The translations under genes and the position numbers were made by a program. A model generated the notes under the pieces. It ran no database searches. It was not told the origin of the DNA and worked only from the letters and a program-made list of their open reading frames with translations. A DNA stretch of 64,000 nucleotides from contig DASYPP010000046.1 of NCBI GenBank assembly GCA_036006525.1, forward strand, positions 1-64,000, given 5' to 3'. The stretch's first letter is position 1, and the number at the start of each line of letters is the position of its first letter. Source of the stretch: DASYPP01 sp036006525. GTDB lineage: Bacteria; Gemmatimonadota; Gemmatimonadetes; Gemmatimonadales; GWC2-71-9. Shown piece by piece: positions 1-9,048 of the stretch.

Positions 1-417
1 CTATGGATGCAGATCCGCTGCCGGCTTGAAATCCGTCCCCAGTATCACGCTCACATCCACCCGCCGAAGCGTATCCTGCTCTACCCGGACTTTCCCGGCG
101 CCCAGCGCCTTGGCCACGACCGAGCCGGCCCCGTCGTTCCCCCGGCGCACCACGATCTCGGTCGAATCGGTCTTCTCGGTCGACCCGAAGAAGACCACGT
201 CGAGCCCCTGCTCCCGCAACTGCCGGGTCACGCTGCGGGCCAGGCCGGAGCGACCGTTGCCGTTCAGCACTTCGATGACGATGCGATTGTCGGCGGAGGG
301 AATGGCGTAGGCATGGCCGGGAACCCGGTCTCGCTGCATCCGCGCCGCGAGCACGATACCCCCGGTCAGCAGCACGGCGCCGGCCGCGATCAGGCCGATG
401 CGCGCGGCGCGGACCAC
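1..417 (-). CDS. LytR_C-domain membrane-anchored protein
   Basis: 138 aa protein with a GTG start. A single N-terminal hydrophobic segment (about residues 6-24) is followed by a LytR C-terminal-like domain containing the core IEVLNGNGRSGLA (about residues 47-59). The stop codon occupies the first three bases of the window, so the gene is complete. It overlaps the 3' end of yqeK by 28 bp. LytR_C domains occur in cell-envelope proteins, often fused to LCP phosphotransferases; here the domain is alone behind a membrane anchor. In many bacteria a yqeK gene is followed by a LytR-family gene and rsfS, so rsfS may lie just outside the window. The precise function is not known. Confidence 0.8.
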   Translation of the reverse strand: MVRAARIGLIAAGAVLLTGGIVLAARMQRDRVPGHAYAIPSADNRIVIEVLNGNGRSGLARSVTRQLREQGLDVVFFGSTEKTDSTEIVVRRGNDGAGSVVAKALGAGKVRVEQDTLRRVDVSVILGTDFKPAADLHP

Positions 418-989
418 AGGCTGTTCCAGAACCGGAAGGTGGGTTCGGGGATGGGCCAGCCCCGATCGATCATGTGGCGCACCCGGATCCGGGCTACTTC
501 GCGCAGCACCCCCGACACGTCCCTGGGCAGCCGCTCGGCCAGCTCGGCGCGGATCTCCCGGTCGTGACTGCGTTCAGGCTCGAGGAAATCCGCGCAGTAG
601 AGAATCCGTCCCACCATGTCCCACTCGGCCAGGCCGATCGAATGGTAGCGCACCGCGTCCAGGACGCCGCGATCCACCTCGCCTTCTCCCTTGGCCCGGG
701 CGGCGCTGGCCGGTCCGTGGCGAAGCGACATGTGCCCAGTGGCGGAAGGCGCCCACTTAACCAGCTCTTCGTCACTGGCATCGCGCATCGCATCGTGCAG
801 CCACACCGCGCGTAACCAACGGTTTCGCTCCGAGTCCGGCACGTCCAGCGCCTGGGCCCACTGCGAGACCAGCTCAGCCACGCGATGCACGTGGGCCAGC
901 CGCTCCGGCGTCAGTATCGCCCAGGCCGGGAGCGTGGGCCGTAGTTCGGGTGGGGTGGGACGAGGTTCTGGCAACGTGCCGGCGCTCAA
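390..989 (-). CDS. yqeK: YqeK-type HD hydrolase, probable symmetrical Ap4A hydrolase
   Basis: 199 aa. An HD-superfamily metal hydrolase: HVHRVAEL, then WLHDAMRD, then HGPASA, YHSIG and CADFLEP in the order expected for YqeK, which cleaves diadenosine tetraphosphate to two ADP. The start is TTG and shares TTGA with the panD stop codon (4 bp overlap), so translation is probably coupled. The N-terminus before TPERLAHVHRV is proline-rich and a slightly later TTG is possible. It sits between panD and a LytR_C gene; yqeK commonly adjoins nadD or rsfS, neither of which is seen here. Confidence 0.85.
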   Translation of the reverse strand: MSAGTLPEPRPTPPELRPTLPAWAILTPERLAHVHRVAELVSQWAQALDVPDSERNRWLRAVWLHDAMRDASDEELVKWAPSATGHMSLRHGPASAARAKGEGEVDRGVLDAVRYHSIGLAEWDMVGRILYCADFLEPERSHDREIRAELAERLPRDVSGVLREVARIRVRHMIDRGWPIPEPTFRFWNSLWSAPRASA

Positions 990-1363
990 TGCTCCGCGCG
1001 AAGTTGGGGACGGGTCATCCGATTCCGATCGTCCACAAAGACGACCCGTGGGGCGTGATGGGAGGCTTCCTGGTCGGTGTAGTCGCCGTAACTGATCAGG
1101 ATGACCAGGTCACCGGGCATGCCCAGCCGGGCCGCGGCGCCGTTCAGCTGAATGACCCCGGAGCCCCGGGGCCCCGGAATCACGTAGGTGGTGAACCGGG
1201 CCCCGTTGTTCACGTTGACCACCTGGATCTCCTCGTACTCCACCAGGTCGGCCGCGTCCAGCAGGTCCTCGTCCACCGTGAGCGACCCCTCGTAGTGGAG
1301 GTCCGCCGAAGTAAGGGTGGCGCGGTGGATTTTGGATTTCATCAATCGCCGATTCATCGTCAC
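986..1363 (-). CDS. panD: Aspartate 1-decarboxylase (pyruvoyl)
   Basis: 125 aa proenzyme that decarboxylates aspartate to beta-alanine for pantothenate synthesis. The autocleavage site is visible as YEGS: cleavage between Gly26 and Ser27 would generate the pyruvoyl group. The conserved KSKIHRATLT start region and the NGAAARL segment match the family. The GTG start overlaps the panC stop by 4 bp (GTGA); in-frame ATG codons 2 and 7 codons later are alternatives. Third pantothenate gene of the folK-panB-panC-panD run. Confidence 0.95.
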   Translation of the reverse strand: MTMNRRLMKSKIHRATLTSADLHYEGSLTVDEDLLDAADLVEYEEIQVVNVNNGARFTTYVIPGPRGSGVIQLNGAAARLGMPGDLVILISYGDYTDQEASHHAPRVVFVDDRNRMTRPQLRAEH

Positions 1364-2211
1364 AGTCCTTTTCCGAGCACGATATTGTCGATCAACCGAG
1401 TCGCCCCGACCCGCGCCGCCAGCGCAACGATCGTGGTGGCATCCACCTGTTCGATCGGCTGCATCCGGTCGGAATCGACGATGGCAATATACTCAACGGC
1501 CAGAGCGGGATACACCCGGAGCACCTCGTCCATCGTCGCTCTCAGATCGGCCGCGGCACGGACCCCGTCGCGAAACCGCTGGTGGGCCCGCGCGAGCGCC
1601 CGGGAAAGCCCCAGGGCCTGTTCCCGGGCGGTGGGATCGAGATAGACGTTGCGGCTGGAGAGCGCCAGGCCGTCGCGATTGCGCACGGTCGGCGCCACCT
1701 CGATCTCGATCGGCCAGTCCAGGTCCCGCACCATCCCCCGGATCAACACCGCCTGCTGCACGTCCTTCTGGCCGAAGAAGGCGATGTCGGGCCCGACCAG
1801 GTGGAAGAGTTTGGCGACCACGGTGAGGACACCGGTGAAATGGCCCGGCCGCACCGCGCCTTCCCAGCGGCTGGCCGCGTCTCCCGGCACCACCCGCACC
1901 TCGGCTCCGGGCGGATACATCGTTGCCGCACTGGGGACGAACAGCGCAGCGACCCCGCGCGATTCGGCGAGCCCCCGGTCACGTGGAAGGTCGCGGGGAT
2001 AACGCTCGAGGTCTTCACCGGGACCGAATTGGAGGGGGTTGACGAAGACGCTCAGCACCACGATATCGCTCTTCGCACTGGCCCGCTCGATCAGCGAGAG
2101 ATGGCCTTCGTGGAGGTAGCCCATGGTGGGAACGAACCCGATGCGCTGGCCGGCTGATCGGCGCTCCTTCAGCCAGGTTCTCAGGGCTTCGGGCTGGTCA
2201 AACTCGAGCAT
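1360..2211 (-). CDS. panC: Pantothenate synthetase
   Basis: 283 aa ATP-dependent ligase joining pantoate and beta-alanine. The nucleotidyl-transferase signature HEGH (residues 34-37) follows FVPTMGYL, and LSSRNVYL is the second family motif. An upstream in-frame ATG would add 17 residues encoded by the flank of the repeat element; I chose the ATG giving MLEFDQPEAL because homologues start there. Separated from panB by a 117 bp inverted-repeat element, and overlapping panD by 4 bp. Confidence 0.95.
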   Translation of the reverse strand: MLEFDQPEALRTWLKERRSAGQRIGFVPTMGYLHEGHLSLIERASAKSDIVVLSVFVNPLQFGPGEDLERYPRDLPRDRGLAESRGVAALFVPSAATMYPPGAEVRVVPGDAASRWEGAVRPGHFTGVLTVVAKLFHLVGPDIAFFGQKDVQQAVLIRGMVRDLDWPIEIEVAPTVRNRDGLALSSRNVYLDPTAREQALGLSRALARAHQRFRDGVRAAADLRATMDEVLRVYPALAVEYIAIVDSDRMQPIEQVDATTIVALAARVGATRLIDNIVLGKGL

Positions 2212-2235
2212 ACGCCTCGAACGCGAGAAAGGGCG

Positions 2236-2352
2236 CTGAGAACATATCCTCACGAAATGCACGAAATCGGGCGAAGACCGCTAAAGAAAAACAAATCAAT
2301 TCTTTCTTCGTGGCTTTCGTGGGGTTTCGTGGCCTTCGTGAGGAATAGCAAC
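2236..2352. repeat. CACGAA-type inverted repeat, copy 1
   Basis: Between panB and panC. The left arm begins AACATATCCTCACGAAATGC and the right arm ends TTTCGTGGCCTTCGTGAGGA. The arms are imperfect inverted copies built from roughly 10 bp units CACGAAnnnC around an A/T-rich centre (AAACAAATCAATT). Two further copies occur at 9838 and 21240. Folded as RNA it would give a long hairpin inside the pan operon. Confidence 0.8.
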
Positions 2353-2360
2353 CCACGCCG

Positions 2361-3179
2361 TTACTCAAAGCTGTGCTCTCGGCCAGGGTACTTTCCTTGC
2401 CGGACATCCTCACCGAACTGGCGGGTGGCTGCCTTGACCTGGTCCGCAAGTTCCACGTAACGCTTGAGGAACTTCGGGCTGAAGCCGGGATTCAGTCCCA
2501 ACATGTCGGGCGTGACCAGCACCTGGCCGTCGCAATCGGGGCCGGCGCCGATGCCGATGGTCGGGATGGTGAGCGCCTGGCTGATCCGGGCGGACAGCTC
2601 CGCGGGGACCAGCTCGAGCACCAGGGCGCAGGCCCCCGCATCTTCGATCGCCTTGGCATCGGCCAGCAGCCGGTCGGCGGCGCCCTTCTCCCGGCCCTGC
2701 ACCCGGTAGCCGCCCAGCGCGTGCACCGACTGGGGCGTGAGCCCGATGTGCCCCATCACCGGAATGCCGATCTCCACCATCGCCCGGATGGTGGCCGCCA
2801 TGTTGGTTCCCCCCTCGAGCTTCACGCCCTGCGCCCCGGTCTCCTGCATGACCCGGCCGGCGTTCCTGAGAGCGTCGGGTATCGTGACCTGGTAGGTAAG
2901 AAACGGCAGGTCCACGAAGACCATCGTGCCCCCGCTCCCCCGCCGCACCATGGTGGCGTGATAGATCATCTGCTCCAGGGTGGCGCTCAGCGTGCTCTCC
3001 GCGCCGGCCACCACCTGGTTCACCGAGTCGCCCACCAGCAGCAGGTCCACGCCGCCCTCGACCAGGAGCCGCGCAAACAGCGCGTCATAGGCGGTGAGCA
3101 CGACGATCTTCCGCCCCTCCCGCTTCATGGCGAGCAGGTCGAGAATGTTCCTGGGAGGTTTATCGGGTGTCGTCGCCAT
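2361..3179 (-). CDS. panB: 3-methyl-2-oxobutanoate hydroxymethyltransferase (PanB1)
   Basis: 272 aa. Transfers a hydroxymethyl group from methylene-THF to 2-oxoisovalerate, giving ketopantoate. Expected active-site residues are present: Asp51 (LLVGDS) and Asp90 (FVDLPF) for Mg, Lys120-Glu122 (VKLEGG), His144 (GHIGLTPQ) and catalytic Glu189 (LVLELVP). The segment after GDS (NQVVAGAESTL) departs from the usual LGMVVQGHDSTL. Context with folK, panC and panD marks this as the pantothenate enzyme; a second PanB is at 49774. It overlaps folK by 20 bp. Confidence 0.95.
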   Translation of the reverse strand: MATTPDKPPRNILDLLAMKREGRKIVVLTAYDALFARLLVEGGVDLLLVGDSVNQVVAGAESTLSATLEQMIYHATMVRRGSGGTMVFVDLPFLTYQVTIPDALRNAGRVMQETGAQGVKLEGGTNMAATIRAMVEIGIPVMGHIGLTPQSVHALGGYRVQGREKGAADRLLADAKAIEDAGACALVLELVPAELSARISQALTIPTIGIGAGPDCDGQVLVTPDMLGLNPGFSPKFLKRYVELADQVKAATRQFGEDVRQGKYPGREHSFE

Positions 3180-3582
3180 GGGACCTTTCTATCTCCGCGA
3201 TCTCGCGCTTCCAGAATTCCCGGTCCCGAAGCCCGGGATGGGGCACCTGCAAGTCCGGCTCGTCCACCACCGTGTCGCCGTACCGAACGATATCAATATC
3301 CAGGGTTCGCGGCTCCCACCGGGTGTGCCGCACCCGTCCCGCCGCCAGCTCGATCGCGCGGCAGATCTCCAGCAGCGCCCGGGGCGACAAGTCGGTCTCC
3401 AGCAGCAGCATCTGGTTGAGATAGGCCGGTTGCGCCATCCCGCCCAGCGGCTCGGTCTCTTCTATGGCCGAGGACGCGGCGATCCGGTTCCCCGGCAGCG
3501 CCGCCAGCCTCTCGCGCGCCAGCGCCAGGTTCGCGGCACGATTGCCCAGGTTACTGCCCAATGCGATGTAGGCTCGGCTCAT
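3160..3582 (-). CDS. folK: HPPK, 6-hydroxymethyl-7,8-dihydropterin pyrophosphokinase
   Basis: 140 aa, a usual length for HPPK. Adds pyrophosphate to 6-hydroxymethyl-dihydropterin in folate synthesis. Motifs: YIALGSNLGNR at the N-terminus, EETEPLGG, then RWEPRTLDIDI and the VPHPGLRDREF signature. First gene of the folK-pan run. The region just upstream of the ATG is the AGTCCTT side of a heptamer repeat and has no recognisable Shine-Dalgarno. Pairing of folK with panB makes biological sense because PanB consumes a folate cofactor. Confidence 0.95.
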   Translation of the reverse strand: MSRAYIALGSNLGNRAANLALARERLAALPGNRIAASSAIEETEPLGGMAQPAYLNQMLLLETDLSPRALLEICRAIELAAGRVRHTRWEPRTLDIDIVRYGDTVVDEPDLQVPHPGLRDREFWKREIAEIERSHGDDTR

Positions 3583-3586
3583 AAAA

Positions 3587-3702
3587 AGGGACTAAGGACT
3601 GAGGACTAAGGACTTAATCTGTTGAAATCTGGGCGGTCGACCCTGAATCTGGAATCGCTGAGTCCTTAGTCCTTAGTCCCTAGTCCTTAGTCCTTAATCC
3701 TT
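3587..3702. repeat. AAGGACT heptamer inverted repeat, copy 1
   Basis: The left arm (about 3589-3616) is four units of GGACTAA/GGACTGA. The right arm (about 3661-3699) is five units of AGTCCTT with one AGTCCCT. The arms are inverted and separated by about 45 bp of unique sequence. It fills the space between folK and the MCP gene, touching the start of the former and the stop of the latter. A second copy lies between purL and purF. Confidence 0.85.
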
Positions 3703-3704
3703 GG

Positions 3705-5780
3705 TTAGTTCTCGATCGCGAAAGTCTTCGCGATGTCCTGCAGGTGGCTCGCCACCGAGTTCAGGTCCCGAATCGCCTGTTCCATCTCGGCGTGCCCGCT
3801 GGAGGCGAGGTTGGCGCGGTTGGCCATGTCCTTCGCTTCTTCCAACGTGCGCCAGGATACCGCCGCGATCTGGTCGATCTGGCCCCGCAGCTGGTCGAAG
3901 GTGCGCTGCTGCTCCGCCGCGGTGGAGGCAATCCGGCGGCCATGCGCCCCCGCTTCCCGGGTCGATTCGACGATCGCGGTGAGGGCGCGGCCCGCATCTG
4001 CGCTCAGGTCTTCGACGCCTTCGACGACCTGCTGGCCGCGCGCCATCAGGCCGGCCACCGAGCCCACCTGCGCGCCGATCATTTCCAGCAGCACCGAAGC
4101 CTCGCGCGAGGCGCCGGCGCTCTGCGCCGCGAGCTGCCGCACTTCGTCGGCCACTACGGCGAAGCCCAGTCCATGCTTGCCGGCCCGCGCCGCCTCGATC
4201 GCCGCGTTCAAGGCGATCAGGTTGGTGAGATCGGCGATCTCCCGGATCGACCCGATGAACTCATTGATCCGGTGAGTGATCCGCCCCAGCTCTTCTACCT
4301 GCTTGCTGCTCTCCGCCACCACGCCCTTGAGCTGCACCAGCCGCTGCACCGCGTCGCTGATCGTCGCCCGGCTGGTGGCGGCGACGGTGCTGGCGCCTTC
4401 CGCCGCGGAGGCGGCCTGGGCGCCTTCCGATGCCATGTCGTTCACCGCCCGGGCCAGGCCGCCGGTGGTCTCCAGCCCGGTCTTCACCACCTTGCCCTGC
4501 TCCGCCATTCCGTTGCGGATCGACTGCGACGCCGTCGCCACCGACAGCGTAGTCTGTCGCAGCATCTCGGCGTGGCGCCCGAAGTTCTCCACCTGGCGAC
4601 CGATCCGCTCCACGGTCTCCACCAGCGGCTGCCGCAGGTCGGAAATGTGAATGGCGGTGGCCAGCTGGTTGGCGAACGCCTCGACCGCTTCCATGTCCCG
4701 GGGCCGGTAGGCGTGCCGCTTGTGGTGCTCCAGCTCCAGGGTGCCGATGGTTTCGTCGCCCAGCTTGAGCGGCGCGATCAGGATGCTGCGGGCTAACGGA
4801 TCCGGGGTGGTGATGCGGGAATCCTTGTGCGCGTCATTGATCACCAGGGCCTGGGACGAGGCCAGAACCCCGGCCCGGAGCCCGGCCGCATCGTACAGGG
4901 GCTCCTCTCGTAGATCCCGTCCGATGGCGCCCCGGTAGATCAGTGATGCACCCGCCCCCGCGGTCCGGTAGACCCGCATGTCGCCCCAGTCCAGCAGCCG
5001 GTGCGCCAGCCGTTCCATTTCGGCGAGCGAATCCTGGAGATTCAGGTTGCCGGCGATCACCCGCTCCCGCACGTGGACCTTGTTCAGCTCCTCGGCCCCG
5101 ATGGCGTCTTCCAGGATTTTCTTGGTCAACAACCCGATGACCGAGACCACGACCAGGACCGTTATCCAGCCGACCGGCGCCAGGGACCGCATGGACCCGG
5201 CCAGCACCAGGACCGCGCTCACCGTGAGCAGGTAGGTGAGCAACTCGTAGCGCAGGATCACCAGCCGCTCGTCACTCTCCAGCTTGTTGCGAAACAGGAG
5301 TGTGAAGTAAAACATCGAACGGCTGAGAAAGAAGTACATCGTCACCAGGGTGACCGCTGCGGGCAGGTAGTCCAGCGAGAGCCCCGACGGCTTGGTCACC
5401 GCCAGGACCCCGGCATACAGCCCGAACGCGGCGGCGAACGCGGTCACCTCCCGCGTGGCGTTCACGGTCGACGCGATAGGGCTCTTGCGAACCCAGAGGA
5501 CGTCGGCCGCGAACACCCCGGCGCCCAGCGCCAGGCACACGGTTCCCGGCCCCGCCGTGATGGCACCGAGCAGGGTCGGCACCCCGATCTGGGTGAGGTA
5601 CGCGTACTTGGTGAGGGAGATCTGGGAGCCCCGGAGCACGATGACCATGCCCAGGAGCAGGAGCGTCAGCACCGGTTTGTCAAGCCAGCGCCCATCGAGG
5701 ACCAGCGCCGCAACAGAGACCACGAGCCCGGAGATCACGATCAACCTGGCGTACCAGGCCAGGATTTTCTGGACCGTCAT
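3705..5780 (-). CDS. Membrane GAF-domain methyl-accepting chemotaxis-like protein
   Basis: 691 aa. About seven hydrophobic segments in residues 10-220, with no large periplasmic loop; a GAF-like domain (about 245-385); then a long helical signalling region (about 420-690) with the MCP hairpin-tip motif LTNLIALNAAIEAARAG near residue 520 followed by GFAVVADEVRQLA. The multi-TM sensor plus GAF architecture suggests that an intramembrane or cytoplasmic cue is sensed. No che genes are in the window. The HD-GYP-like gene starts just 15 bp upstream, so it probably belongs to the same transcript. Confidence 0.85.
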   Translation of the reverse strand: MTVQKILAWYARLIVISGLVVSVAALVLDGRWLDKPVLTLLLLGMVIVLRGSQISLTKYAYLTQIGVPTLLGAITAGPGTVCLALGAGVFAADVLWVRKSPIASTVNATREVTAFAAAFGLYAGVLAVTKPSGLSLDYLPAAVTLVTMYFFLSRSMFYFTLLFRNKLESDERLVILRYELLTYLLTVSAVLVLAGSMRSLAPVGWITVLVVVSVIGLLTKKILEDAIGAEELNKVHVRERVIAGNLNLQDSLAEMERLAHRLLDWGDMRVYRTAGAGASLIYRGAIGRDLREEPLYDAAGLRAGVLASSQALVINDAHKDSRITTPDPLARSILIAPLKLGDETIGTLELEHHKRHAYRPRDMEAVEAFANQLATAIHISDLRQPLVETVERIGRQVENFGRHAEMLRQTTLSVATASQSIRNGMAEQGKVVKTGLETTGGLARAVNDMASEGAQAASAAEGASTVAATSRATISDAVQRLVQLKGVVAESSKQVEELGRITHRINEFIGSIREIADLTNLIALNAAIEAARAGKHGLGFAVVADEVRQLAAQSAGASREASVLLEMIGAQVGSVAGLMARGQQVVEGVEDLSADAGRALTAIVESTREAGAHGRRIASTAAEQQRTFDQLRGQIDQIAAVSWRTLEEAKDMANRANLASSGHAEMEQAIRDLNSVASHLQDIAKTFAIEN

Positions 5781-5795
5781 GCCCCGGGACCCGGC

Positions 5796-7277
5796 TTAGA
5801 CAAAGTAGTCACCGACCGTTATGCCGTATCGGTCGGGGTTGGTCACCTTCACGATAGACCGGAGGAACCCGCCGGCCGCATCACGCTCGGCCAGGTTGTA
5901 GCCCCGCGACGGAGGCGGAATCACCGCGCCGTCCGCGTCGATGACGATTTTCACCAGCGGGCGGTTCAGGTACTGGGTGTCGGGATTGGCGCCGATCACT
6001 ACCGCGACTTCGAAGGTGTCCAGGATGACGCAGGTGCCGATCGGGTACACCCCGATCAGGTTGATCAATGCCTTGACGACGACCGTGTCATAGCCGCGCC
6101 GGGGGTTCTCCCACATCTCCCGCAGCACTTCGTCGGGCTGGATCGGGACCGACTGGTACGATCGCCGGGTGGTCGCGGCATCGAAGCCGTCCGCCACCGC
6201 CACGATCCGGGAGAACAGGCCCAGCTCCCGGGAGCGGATGCAGCGGGGATACCCGGTCAGGTCGGTCTTCATATGGTGCTCGTGGGCGACCAGGATCGAG
6301 CGGAACGGCGTGTCGCTGTAGCCCCGCATCTCGAACAGGGTGAGCGCCCCGAGCCAGGGATGGGCCTGGATGGTGAACCACTCCTGCTCGTCCAGCCCGC
6401 TGGTCTTGTTCAGGATCTCGACCGAGATCCGCGCCTTGCCGATGTCATGCATCAGGGCGGCCAGGCCCAGGTCGTAGAGCTGCAGGCGGGTGAAACCGAC
6501 CCGGCGGCCCAGCGCGATCGAGAAGATGCAGACGTTCACCGAGTGGGTGAATGTGTATTCGTCATAATCACGGAGCGTGGTGAGGCCCATGAGCGAGGTC
6601 TCGTTGTTGAGCACCTGGTCCACGATCGCCTGCACCACGCGTTTCACCTTCTTGATGCTCGCGGCCCGCCCCAGCCGGACGCTGTTCACTACTTCCTTGG
6701 TGACCGCCACACCCTGGGAGTAGGTCCGCTTGGCCAGCTCCTTGGCCCGCTCCAGCTCATCCAGGTGGTCCTGGGTCTCGACCGTGTGCTCCAGCTCGAT
6801 GTGGGTGACCCTCGCGTTGCTCATCCGGTCCTGCAGCTCGACCAGCTTGTCGGGACCCTCGGGCAGCGCGGCGAGGTTCAGCAGGAGACCGACGAAGATC
6901 TGCCACTCGCGCCGTTCGACGCCGGCCTGGACCCGGAGGGTGCCGATGTCGAAGGTCCGCAGCTGGGCCAGGATGTGGCTGAAGGAGGCATAGTTCTCGA
7001 GCTCGAGACGCAGCCGGGTGGCGTTGATGAAGAGAAAATCACCCGACTTCCGGATTTCGATTTCGTCTTCGGTCTCCAGCAGGCCCATCGCCGCCGCCTG
7101 GAGATCGTCCAGCGCCTTCTGGGCCGTGGCGTTTTCGATCGGGTAGAGCTTGAGGCTGCGGAGCCCGGTGTAGAGCGCAAGCAGGAAGCCCCGGCCGCCA
7201 TGGCGCAGCGCGCCCTCGCCGCTGGCGACCCGCGGGACGTCGGTCGACGCCCTCTGGGGTTTCGCCGACTCGGTCAC
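5796..7277 (-). CDS. HD-GYP-like domain protein
   Basis: 493 aa. An N-terminal region of about 220 residues without a recognised domain precedes an HD-GYP-type phosphohydrolase domain: FTHSVNVCIF, LMHDIGKARIS (HD near residues 275-276), AHPWLGA and AHEHHMKTDLTGYP. HD-GYP enzymes hydrolyse cyclic di-GMP; the canonical HHExxDGSGYP is altered here (HEHHMKTDLTGYP), so activity is uncertain. The C-terminal 90 residues resemble the accessory region of long HD-GYP proteins. The ATG overlaps the stop of the upstream HEAT-repeat gene by 4 bp. Confidence 0.85.
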   Translation of the reverse strand: MTESAKPQRASTDVPRVASGEGALRHGGRGFLLALYTGLRSLKLYPIENATAQKALDDLQAAAMGLLETEDEIEIRKSGDFLFINATRLRLELENYASFSHILAQLRTFDIGTLRVQAGVERREWQIFVGLLLNLAALPEGPDKLVELQDRMSNARVTHIELEHTVETQDHLDELERAKELAKRTYSQGVAVTKEVVNSVRLGRAASIKKVKRVVQAIVDQVLNNETSLMGLTTLRDYDEYTFTHSVNVCIFSIALGRRVGFTRLQLYDLGLAALMHDIGKARISVEILNKTSGLDEQEWFTIQAHPWLGALTLFEMRGYSDTPFRSILVAHEHHMKTDLTGYPRCIRSRELGLFSRIVAVADGFDAATTRRSYQSVPIQPDEVLREMWENPRRGYDTVVVKALINLIGVYPIGTCVILDTFEVAVVIGANPDTQYLNRPLVKIVIDADGAVIPPPSRGYNLAERDAAGGFLRSIVKVTNPDRYGITVGDYFV

Positions 7278-8998
7278 TGCTCCATCCGCTGGCTGGTGGA
7301 TTCCCGGAGTGCCCGGTGGACCGCGTTGCGCACCACGAGATCCTTGTCGTCCTTGGCCAACTGCAGCACCGCCCGGGCATCGGCGGTGCCCAGCTTGGCC
7401 AGGGCGATGGCGGCACAGGCCCGGCTCTCGGGACCGTGTCTCTTCCGGAACATGCCGCCGGGAATCAGGATCCGGGTCAGCGGCTCCACTGCACTTTCGC
7501 CCGCAATCATGGCATAGGCTTCAAAGAACGCGATCCGTTCGGTGAGATCGGCGTCCTTGAGGCCGCCTTCCAGCACCCCCACCTGGATCAGCCGGAGCGC
7601 GTTCTTGTAGCCCCGCGCGCCCAGCGCGCGCACCGCCGCGATCCGGACCTCGCGGTCCTTGTCTTCGAGCGCCTTCTCCAGCGCCTGGAGCGCTCCGGCC
7701 GATGCGATTGCGGTGAGCGCCTTGACCGACGCCAACCGGATTGCCTGGTCCTGGTGGACGAGGGTTTCGCCCAGCCCGGCGACCGAGCCCTGCAGCACCA
7801 GTCGGCCGCACAAGTCCACCGTCCCCATCAGCGCCTCGGACTCCGGCAACCGGAGCAGCCGGAGGACTTCGTTGGGGCTGGCCTCGGCCAACCGCTCGGC
7901 GGACTCGACCAGCAGGTCGCGAACGAACGGCGTCCCCAACCGCGGCAACCAGACCAGGATGGTCTCCAGCGAGCCGGGCCGTAGCTCGCGGAACAGCTCA
8001 CCCAGGTCCGCGGCCGAGGGGGCGGTCTGCGCTTCGTCAACGGCCTGGAGCAGCTGGGTCAGCACGGTAGCCTCGCTCAGCTGGCTCCGGAAATTCTCCA
8101 GCCGCTGGCGCTGCTCCGGGGTCAGGCTCTTGGCCCGGGCGCCGATCAAGCGGACTTCCCGGAGAATCATCGCCACCGCGCGGAATTCGCCGTCCTGAAG
8201 CAGGTTCGGCATCAGCGTCTCCAGGATGCCGAACAACTCACTGCGCACCGCGTCATCGGTCTGCTGTTCCAGCAGGTCGAGCAGGATATTCAGGGTATTG
8301 TTGCGCAGGTCCTGCCGGTATTCGTTTTCCAGCGCCTTGGCGATGTAGGCGATCTCGGGTTCTTCCAGGAAGTACAGCGTCGAATCGAAATCTTCGATGT
8401 CCACGATGCCGCTGCGCCGGGCTTCCGGCTGAGTACTGGAGCTGGACGCGGTCTGCTGTACCTCTTCCTGCACCGCTTCCTGGATCGCGGCCTGGTCCGG
8501 CGTGGAGCCGTGATCGGCGGAGACTTCGATCGGCACCCCGTCGGTCAGAAATTCAGTGAACTGGCAGTAGACGAAATCGAACTGCTGCTCCCAGAGCAGA
8601 GTGTTGAGATCGTCATCCGCATCGGCGGGGAGCATTCTGGCCTGATGCACCACTTCAAGCAGCTTGGCGATCTCTTCCCGCTCCGCGCCCGCCTTGAACG
8701 TCACCACCCGCATGCCGTCCTTGTAGAGCGTCCAGGCCAGGCTCTCGTTCTTGTTGGGCTGGTGATAAACGACCTGGTCTTCCCAGTGGAAATCGGTCTC
8801 CACGATCTGCAGGACCAGCTCGTCGAAGACTTCCCAGATGGGCCGGAAGGCTTCGATAATGTTGACCTGGGCCTTCTGATAGATGGGGTTGTTCGGCAGG
8901 TACATCTGGAAGGCCCGGAGCGCCTTCACGACTGACTTCAACATCTCCTCCACCACGGTAGCGGGCAGGAGTTCGGACCGGGTCAGTGAATCACTCAC
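7274..8998 (-). CDS. HEAT-repeat protein of the signalling operon
   Basis: 574 aa, soluble. The N-terminal 150 residues (beginning MSDSLTRSELLPATVVEEML) resemble no family I can name. A Gln/Ser/Thr-rich linker lies near 165-195. The C-terminal half has helical repeats of HEAT type, clearest in AIRLASVKALTAIA, EVRIAAVRALGARG and LVVRNAVHRALRES. HEAT repeats are protein-interaction scaffolds. First gene of the operon, divergent from lexA. The strict coupling to an HD-GYP-like protein and an MCP suggests a c-di-GMP or chemosensory complex; the specific role is unknown. Confidence 0.8.
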   Translation of the reverse strand: MSDSLTRSELLPATVVEEMLKSVVKALRAFQMYLPNNPIYQKAQVNIIEAFRPIWEVFDELVLQIVETDFHWEDQVVYHQPNKNESLAWTLYKDGMRVVTFKAGAEREEIAKLLEVVHQARMLPADADDDLNTLLWEQQFDFVYCQFTEFLTDGVPIEVSADHGSTPDQAAIQEAVQEEVQQTASSSSTQPEARRSGIVDIEDFDSTLYFLEEPEIAYIAKALENEYRQDLRNNTLNILLDLLEQQTDDAVRSELFGILETLMPNLLQDGEFRAVAMILREVRLIGARAKSLTPEQRQRLENFRSQLSEATVLTQLLQAVDEAQTAPSAADLGELFRELRPGSLETILVWLPRLGTPFVRDLLVESAERLAEASPNEVLRLLRLPESEALMGTVDLCGRLVLQGSVAGLGETLVHQDQAIRLASVKALTAIASAGALQALEKALEDKDREVRIAAVRALGARGYKNALRLIQVGVLEGGLKDADLTERIAFFEAYAMIAGESAVEPLTRILIPGGMFRKRHGPESRACAAIALAKLGTADARAVLQLAKDDKDLVVRNAVHRALRESTSQRMEQ

Positions 8999-9048
8999 TG
9001 CCGGCTCCGCAATCCGCTACGGTGACGGGTATTGGCCAACGGCAGGCT

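Noticed and set aside
2361..3179. PanB1 as a degenerate pseudogene because of its altered loop after GDS
   Set aside because: All catalytic and metal residues and full length are retained, and it is in the pantothenate operon.
5001..7517. An 838-codon open frame on the plus strand
   Set aside because: It lies antisense to the MCP, HD-GYP and HEAT genes, which have clear domains; the product is His/Gln/Arg/Gly-rich, as expected for the complement of high-GC coding DNA.
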